Shown: one piece after another, positions 15,428-19,981 of the stretch
Numbering within the stretch: the first letter of the stretch is position 1
How the letters are laid out: every line of letters starts with the position of its first letter
Assembly (NCBI GenBank): GCA_002371315.1
Contig: DFHL01000114.1
Location: forward strand, 1 to 19,981
DNA length: 19,981 nt
Direction: 5' to 3'
Source of the DNA: Bacteroidales bacterium UBA3724
Lineage (GTDB): Bacteria; Bacteroidota; Bacteroidia; Bacteroidales; P3
Position numbers and translations under genes: made by a program
The notes under the pieces: model-generated
What the model was told of the DNA's origin: nothing
What the model saw: only the letters and a program-made list of their open reading frames with translations
Database searches by the model: none

Positions 15428-16599
15428 AAAGGCATTGGCTGACATTGGCGATTGCGCTGTGTTTGATGACAGTAAATAAAGGACAGGCCCAAACCCGTCC
15501 GTCGCCGAATTTGGTGTATAATCCTTCTTTCGAGGAGTACCGTGAATGTCCGCGCAAAATCGACGCTTTAGGTACGTTGACTATCGTTGATGCCTGGTAT
15601 CAGCCCACGGCAGGCTCTGCCGACTACTTCAATGTTTGCGGCTCGCGCGACTGCGGTGTGCCCAAAAACAAACTTGGCTATCAGGATGCCCACTTAGGCA
15701 AAGGCTTTTGTGGCATTTACTGTTCTAAAACCGACTATCGCGAATACCTTCAGACTCAGCTTAAAGAGCCTCTCCGCGCCGGCGAAACATACCGCGTCTC
15801 GTTCTATGTAAGCTTGTCGGAATACTCGTCGGGGGCTGTGGCCACCATTGGAGCGCTATTTACAGAAGACAGGATTGGCGATACTGTTCGCAGCGTGTTG
15901 ATGAACAAGGAGATTCGTCAACTGGCGCAAGGTGTTTCGCAGACCATTGCTTCCTACTATGAGCCGCAGGTTGTGAACGATTTCGACTACGTTTTAGGCG
16001 ATACAAAGACTTGGGTGCAGGTAGGGGGTACATTTACCGCGCGTGGCGGAGAGCGGTTTATGACAATCGGTAATTTCTATCCTGCATCGCAGTCAAATGT
16101 AGTCGACTTGGATTCATTGACTTACTTGCTTCCGGGAGCGTACTATTATATCGACGATGTTTCGGTTGTGTGCCTTGGATGTGCCGACGAGCCTGTTGCA
16201 CAGCAGGATGCCGACACGACTTCTGCAGCTTCCGACACAAACATTTTCCAGGTGGGTTCGACGTTTGTCCTGCGGAACATTTTCTTCGATTACGACAAGT
16301 CCACGCTCTTGCAGCAGTCCTATAATGAATTGCAGCAGCTGCTTGGCATCCTGCGGTCGCATCCTACTATGAAAATCGAAATTGCAGGCCATACCGACGG
16401 CCGTGGTTCTGTTGATTACAACCAGCGCCTGTCCGAGAATCGCGCCAAGGCGGTAGTTGATTTTCTCATCCTGAAAGGCATCGAGCCCAAACGTTTACAG
16501 TATAAGGGCTTTGGCAAGTCTAAGCCTATCGACACCAATACGACCGAAGAGGGCCGTGCCCACAATCGTCGTGTCGAGTTCCGGGTAGTGGCTCTTTAG
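15424..16599 (+). CDS. OmpA-family protein with an N-terminal jellyroll-like domain
   Basis: A 391-aa exported protein. The signal peptide spans about 1-22 (cleavage near AQT). Residues about 28-250 begin PNLVYNPSFEEYRECP and look like a beta-sandwich of the galactose-binding or carbohydrate-binding type seen in Bacteroidota envelope proteins; the call rests on the NPSFE opening, the YRVSFYVSLSE middle and the YYIDDVSVV close. Six or so cysteines are clustered here (C42, C72, C77, C96, C100, C250, C253). A short linker follows, then an OmpA peptidoglycan-binding domain at about 282-389 (FDYDKS, AGHTDGRG with D325, LSENRAKAV with R340). The ATG at 15424 overlaps the glycosyltransferase stop and is preferred over an upstream in-frame ATG at 15367 that lies inside that gene and lacks a signal peptide start. 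It probably anchors a sugar-binding domain to the cell wall; the ligand is unknown. Confidence 0.87.
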   Translation: MKRHWLTLAIALCLMTVNKGQAQTRPSPNLVYNPSFEEYRECPRKIDALGTLTIVDAWYQPTAGSADYFNVCGSRDCGVPKNKLGYQDAHLGKGFCGIYCSKTDYREYLQTQLKEPLRAGETYRVSFYVSLSEYSSGAVATIGALFTEDRIGDTVRSVLMNKEIRQLAQGVSQTIASYYEPQVVNDFDYVLGDTKTWVQVGGTFTARGGERFMTIGNFYPASQSNVVDLDSLTYLLPGAYYYIDDVSVVCLGCADEPVAQQDADTTSAASDTNIFQVGSTFVLRNIFFDYDKSTLLQQSYNELQQLLGILRSHPTMKIEIAGHTDGRGSVDYNQRLSENRAKAVVDFLILKGIEPKRLQYKGFGKSKPIDTNTTEEGRAHNRRVEFRVVAL

Positions 16600-16740
16600 C
16601 AAATGCATAACCGTCACAGACGGAATAATCCAAACGGTCTCGTGAACGATGCGAGTAGGACTATCTTTATTTGCCGGTGCTACAAAGGTTGTCGCAAACA
16701 TAGTGGGCAGGGTGGCGTGCGTCGCATTTATGGACAGAAA

Positions 16741-16770
16741 AAAAAGTCCGCAATTGCTTGCGGACTTTTT
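16741..16770. terminator. Bidirectional intrinsic terminator
   Basis: AAAAAGTCCGCAA (16741-16753) and TTGCGGACTTTTT (16758-16770) pair perfectly, 13 bp, around a TTGC loop. A-runs on one side and T-runs on the other give a U-tract in both directions. It sits between the convergent OmpA-family genes (stops at 16599 and 16791), 20 bp from the second. The other 140 bp of the gap show no gene. Confidence 0.95.
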
Positions 16771-16790
16771 ATTTGTTTAAGAGTTAACTC

Positions 16791-18026
16791 TTATTTGTTG
16801 ACGCGATAGAAGGAGACGCGACGGTTGATGGCATTCTTGATGTCGCCGAAGCTCATCGATTTGCCCTTGCCGTTGGTGGTGAGGCGATCCTCAGCAACAC
16901 CGCGTTTCACAAGGAGTTTCTTCACGTTCTCGGCACGCTTCTCAGAGAGTTTCTGGTTGTAAGCGTCGCTGCCGCTGTAGTCGCAGTAGCCGATGATCTC
17001 GAAGTTGACATCCTCATTGTCCTTCATAACCTTAGCGATAGCGTTGATCTTGCCCATCTGGTCGTCGGAGACGGTGTACTGGTCTACGTCATAGAGAATC
17101 GAGAAGGGAAGAGCGTAGAAGTTGTGCTTGTTGCTCTCGTAGCCTTCGATGACTTTGCGCAGGCTGTCGGCGGTACCGTCGTCCTGTTTCACGATCTGGC
17201 CACCGTCGTTCTGGGCAGCCTCAAGCTCGTTGATGCGGTCCATAAGTTTAGCCTCACGGGTCTTGGCATCACGCAGTTTGCCGTTCAGGTCGTTGATTTC
17301 GTTGCTCATCTTGTCGAAGTTCTCCTGGGTCAGCATAGCACGCTGGGCAATCAGGTCGAGGTCGGTCTGGGTAGGACCAAAGTTGTACATCCAACCAAGT
17401 CTCAGCATACCGGTGTTGTCGTGCCACTGGTGGATGGGGTTGGCGATGTCGGCGGCGATGTCGTCAACGATCTCAACGAAGATCGAGGAGTGTTTCAGTT
17501 TGTAGCTCCAGCCGAGGCCACCCTGTGCATACATACCGACGAAACCAAGTTCAACGTCGTCGCGGCTGAACGAAGCGCCGACGCCAGCAACCAGGTAGAG
17601 GTTGCCTCTTCTGTCGGGGTCATAACCCTTGCAGAGACCCTGGAAGCTCATCTTGAAGTCGATACCGGCTTTGCCATAGCGGTCGTAGCCCTTAAAGGTG
17701 TTTCTGTTGTATGCGCCAGTGGGGAGAGCGTTGTCGCCCCAGCCGTGGTACAGACCAGGGGTCTCACCGACAATACGCATAGACCAAATCGGGCTCAACT
17801 CCTTCTCGAAGAAGAGGTTTGCACCGATGTTGCTACCATCGCGCCAGTCGAGAATACCGCCGTGCTCATATTCCCAGCTGTACATAATGGAACCACCGAA
17901 AGACCAGTTGCTCCAGAAACCGTACTTGGGATACTCAAGCTGGTACTCTTTTTCCTGAGCGTTTGCATTGTAAGCCACGAACATCAGGCTTGCAAGCATT
18001 CCAATTTTAAATAATTTTTTCAACAT
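16791..18026 (-). CDS. OmpA-family outer-membrane protein with coiled coil
   Basis: A 411-aa protein of the major OmpA-like kind in Bacteroidota. The signal peptide spans about 1-23 (ANA|QEK). Residues about 35-218 alternate as a beta barrel with aromatic girdles (YGFWSNWSFGGS, YLVAGVGASFS, GWMYNFG). A heptad-rich segment at about 234-272 (NFDKMSNEINDLNGKLRDAK) should form a coiled coil. The C-terminal OmpA domain runs about 303-409, with R364 in LSEKRAENV; its core motif reads GYCDYSG (346-352) where the family usually has GHTDxxG, keeping D349. The ATG at 18026 (MLKKLFKIG) is chosen; the upstream ATG at 18074 would give an unlikely 16-residue extension ahead of the signal peptide. Codon use favours C-ending codons, which suggests high expression. 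A -7 box lies at 18072-18079. Confidence 0.93.
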   Translation of the reverse strand: MLKKLFKIGMLASLMFVAYNANAQEKEYQLEYPKYGFWSNWSFGGSIMYSWEYEHGGILDWRDGSNIGANLFFEKELSPIWSMRIVGETPGLYHGWGDNALPTGAYNRNTFKGYDRYGKAGIDFKMSFQGLCKGYDPDRRGNLYLVAGVGASFSRDDVELGFVGMYAQGGLGWSYKLKHSSIFVEIVDDIAADIANPIHQWHDNTGMLRLGWMYNFGPTQTDLDLIAQRAMLTQENFDKMSNEINDLNGKLRDAKTREAKLMDRINELEAAQNDGGQIVKQDDGTADSLRKVIEGYESNKHNFYALPFSILYDVDQYTVSDDQMGKINAIAKVMKDNEDVNFEIIGYCDYSGSDAYNQKLSEKRAENVKKLLVKRGVAEDRLTTNGKGKSMSFGDIKNAINRRVSFYRVNK

Positions 18027-18071
18027 AATTTTATTGCTTTTAGTTTTTGTTTTTACACATAAATAACTTTG

Positions 18072-18079
18072 CAAAAGTA
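18072..18079 (-). promoter_or_regulatory. -7 box of the OmpA-family gene
   Basis: On the minus strand TACTTTTG (18079-18072) fits TAnnTTTG, 46 bp before the ATG at 18026. A TTTCG at 18103-18099 is a weak -33 candidate with about 19-bp spacing. The box is part of a near-palindrome (TAACTTTGCAAAAGTA, 18064-18079), so the + strand also carries TAACTTTG. Confidence 0.55.
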
Positions 18080-18396
18080 CGAAGTTTTTTATTATTGCGA
18101 AAGTTTTTTCTTCTGTTTTTTTGATTTTTTAATTAAAACCTGTTGTGCTTGTTGTTTTCCGATTTGTTTTGGTTTTGCTTAAATTGCTGGTTTTATGGCT
18201 GTTGTGAAATGTCTGGTTTCTTTTTTTCAACAGGGTTTTATTAAAAAATATTTTGTTCTTTTTGCCTTACTATACGTTGGTGCAGCGCATTTTGTTTCGT
18301 TTTTTTCTCGAAATTTCAATTTTTTTTCGATTTTGGGCCCGTTAATTTGTGCTGAAAATATGTTTAAGGATTGAGGCGGCTGGCACAAGCCTTTGT

Positions 18397-18429
18397 ACTC
18401 AGAGTTGACTTAGAGTTGACTCAGAGTTG
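18397..18429. repeat. Three tandem 11-mers
   Basis: ACTCAGAGTTG, ACTTAGAGTTG and ACTCAGAGTTG follow one another without spacer; only one base differs. Each unit carries ACTC-A-GAGT, a small dyad. They lie 80 bp before the pgi -7 box. Confidence 0.85.
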
Positions 18430-18508
18430 GGGTGGCAAGTGGAGGCCTCTTGTGTGGTGTTGTTGTGAAATTTTTGCCGCCTATAGCCGCTGTTTCCCTT
18501 TTTTTGTG

Positions 18509-18516
18509 TAAATTTG
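18509..18516 (+). promoter_or_regulatory. -7 box of the pgi promoter
   Basis: TAAATTTG, followed by CAG, matches TAnnTTTG and is identical to the purN box, including the next two bases CA. It lies 57 bp before the pgi ATG. No -33 box with the usual spacing is evident. Confidence 0.5.
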
Positions 18517-18573
18517 CAGTCCCGTTTGGGCCGAAAATAATCAAATTGTTTCATAAATAAATGAGTTTCAACT

Positions 18574-19899
18574 ATGAGTGAAATCCGTATTGATACAGAA
18601 CATCTGAACGCGTATGTCTCTGCCGACGATTTGAGGCAGATTTCCAGCGAAATATTGGCTGCCAAGCGCACGCTTCTTGACGGCACCGGCAAAGGAAATG
18701 ATTTCTTGGGCTGGGTGAACCTGCCCGACGAGCTTGACCCGTCCATCGTTGCCTCTGTCAAGCAGGATGTTGCGCGCCTTGCTCCCAAGGCCAAACTCTT
18801 TGTCGTCATCGGCATTGGCGGCTCCTATCTTGGTGCCCGTGCCGTGATCGAGGCGTTGCAGTCCGAGTTTGCCGCCGTCCTGCCGTCGCAGCATCCTTTT
18901 GTCGTCTATGCAGGCCATACGCTTAGCGAGGACTACTACCACCAGCTGCTCCAGCTGCTCGATGCCAACGACTATGCCGTGGCCGTAATCTCCAAGTCGG
19001 GCACCACCACCGAGCCCGCCGTGGCTTTCCGCATCGTCAAAGCCCACCTCGAGGCAAAGTACGGCAGCGACGAGGCCGCACAGCGCATCATCGCCATCAC
19101 CGACGCACGCCGCGGCGCCCTGCACGACATCGCTGTCCAGCAGCACTACCCGATGTATGTCATCCCCGACAATGTCGGCGGCCGCTTCTCGGTGCTGACG
19201 CCCGTGGGCCTGCTGCCCATAGCTATGGCCGGCTACGACATCGACGCCCTCCTGCGTGGTGCACGCGATATGCGCAAGCTCTGCGTCGAGTGCGACGACA
19301 TCGAGCAGAACCCCGCCCTTCACTATGCCGCCCTTCGCAACATCCTCTACCGCAAAGGCCGCAAGGTCGAAATGCTGGTCAACTTCCTTCCCAATCTTAA
19401 ATATATAAGCGAATGGTGGAAGCAGCTCTATGGCGAAAGCGAGGGCAAGGAAGGCAAAGGTCTGCTGCCCCACAGCCTCAGCTTCACCACCGACCTCCAC
19501 TCGATGGGGCAGTATGTGCAGCAGGGCGAGCGCCTGATGTTCGAGACCTTCATCAGCGTCGACAAACCCTCGGCCAGTGTCGCCATCCCCGCCGACAAGC
19601 AGAACCTCGACGGCATCAACTACCTGCTGGGCAAGTCGCTCAACGAGATCAACCACAACGCCGAACTCGGCACGATGATTGCCCACCGCGGCGGTGGCGT
19701 GCCCGTGCTGAAGATACAGGTGCCCCGCGTCGACGAGTATGTTCTTGGCCAGCTCATCTATTTCTTCGAGTTTGCCTGCGGCGTCAGCGGCTACACTTTG
19801 GGCGTCAATCCCTTCGACCAGCCTGGTGTCGAGGCCTACAAAAAGAATATGTTCATCCTGCTCGGCAAGCCCGGCTACGAAGGCCAACAGCTGGTGTAG
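18574..19899 (+). CDS. pgi: Glucose-6-phosphate isomerase
   Basis: Pgi interconverts glucose-6-phosphate and fructose-6-phosphate in the cytosol. The 441-aa protein is the short bacterial form, near the length found in Bacteroidota and Firmicutes. The phosphate-binding loops are GIGGSYLGARA (80-90) and SKSGTTTE (140-147). Signature 1 is DNVGGRFSVLTPVGLLP (199-215), signature 2 is GQLIYFFEF...GVNPFDQPGVE (392-420). Catalytic residues are probably E288 (YGESEGK), H371 (IAHRGG) and K423 (VEAYKKN) by analogy with known isomerases. The ATG at 18574 fits the family start. Third codon positions are strongly C/G, which together with the metabolic role suggests high expression. The 82 bp after the stop to the window end hold no clear terminator or gene. 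Confidence 0.97.
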   Translation: MSEIRIDTEHLNAYVSADDLRQISSEILAAKRTLLDGTGKGNDFLGWVNLPDELDPSIVASVKQDVARLAPKAKLFVVIGIGGSYLGARAVIEALQSEFAAVLPSQHPFVVYAGHTLSEDYYHQLLQLLDANDYAVAVISKSGTTTEPAVAFRIVKAHLEAKYGSDEAAQRIIAITDARRGALHDIAVQQHYPMYVIPDNVGGRFSVLTPVGLLPIAMAGYDIDALLRGARDMRKLCVECDDIEQNPALHYAALRNILYRKGRKVEMLVNFLPNLKYISEWWKQLYGESEGKEGKGLLPHSLSFTTDLHSMGQYVQQGERLMFETFISVDKPSASVAIPADKQNLDGINYLLGKSLNEINHNAELGTMIAHRGGGVPVLKIQVPRVDEYVLGQLIYFFEFACGVSGYTLGVNPFDQPGVEAYKKNMFILLGKPGYEGQQLV

Positions 19900-19981
19900 G
19901 CTTGACTTCAGGTAACATCCAATGATTATTTTAACGGCGAATTGTACGAATTGAACGTGTTAAGTAATTGGTCAAATTTAT

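Larger units (their letters stand above)
18080..18573. other. T-rich intergenic region before pgi
   Basis: About 500 bp with no credible gene. From 18080 to 18350 the + strand is dominated by T-runs, several of six or more T. A triplicated 11-mer lies at 18397-18429. The pgi -7 box is at 18509-18516. A six-codon frame (MSFNYE, 18561-18581) overlaps the pgi start. I see no tRNA, and no RNA fold that I can name. Confidence 0.6.

Noticed and set aside
16603..16809. A 68-codon + strand frame after the OmpA-family gene
   Set aside because: It reads through the bidirectional terminator and into the end of the next gene; composition is not protein-like.
18568..19887. A 439-codon open frame antisense to pgi
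   Set aside because: Pgi on the + strand has all its signatures; the antisense product is an Ala/Val/Asp-rich shadow caused by the strong GC3 bias.

Overview
The window reads as an ordinary chromosomal stretch of a Bacteroidota bacterium, most likely of the order Bacteroidales. Several independent signs point there: sigma-ABfr-type promoter boxes (TAnnTTTG) with almost no Shine-Dalgarno sequences; the acpP-fabF-rnc gene order with purN divergent; a Bacteroidota-type LptD; a PorV/PorQ-like barrel next to a helix-hairpin-helix outer-membrane protein; a DUF6266-type protein; and a short (441 aa) glucose-6-phosphate isomerase. Genus cannot be told from the sequence alone. I see no phage genes, transposase, CRISPR array, tRNA or rRNA.

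Layout: (1) 1-800, the 3' part of a DUF6266-like gene (+) that meets (2) a leftward run from 4313 to 764: SPOR-containing N-acetylmuramoyl-L-alanine amidase, a GldA-like ABC ATPase, pyrF, and a four-helix membrane protein. A 7-bp-periodic repeat lies between the ATPase and pyrF. (3) A divergent control region at 4314-4402 whose two -7 boxes form a perfect inverted repeat, serving the amidase (-) and lptD (+). (4) A rightward run 4403-11108: lptD, a small MerR-like regulator, a lipoprotein, a PorV/PorQ-like barrel and a helix-hairpin-helix/beta-barrel protein. (5) A leftward acpP-fabF-rnc run, whose last gene overlaps the preceding one tail to tail. (6) A 338-bp AT-rich divergent region with promoters for acpP and purN. 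(7) A rightward purN, glycosyltransferase, OmpA-family lipocalin-sized N-domain protein run with tight or overlapping junctions. (8) A strong bidirectional terminator at 16741-16770, then a leftward OmpA-family barrel protein. (9) A 547-bp T-rich gap with short tandem repeats, then pgi (+).

Functionally the window is dominated by the cell envelope: peptidoglycan cleavage (amidase), LPS delivery (LptD), outer-membrane barrels and lipoprotein, peptidoglycan-binding OmpA domains, and a glycosyltransferase. These are interleaved with housekeeping metabolism (PyrF, PurN, AcpP, FabF, Pgi) and RNase III. I find no clearly new defence or mobile system. The least explained parts are the lipoprotein/barrel/HHH-barrel cluster at 7426-11108, the glycosyltransferase-OmpA pair at 14294-16599, and several small non-coding structures listed as findings.
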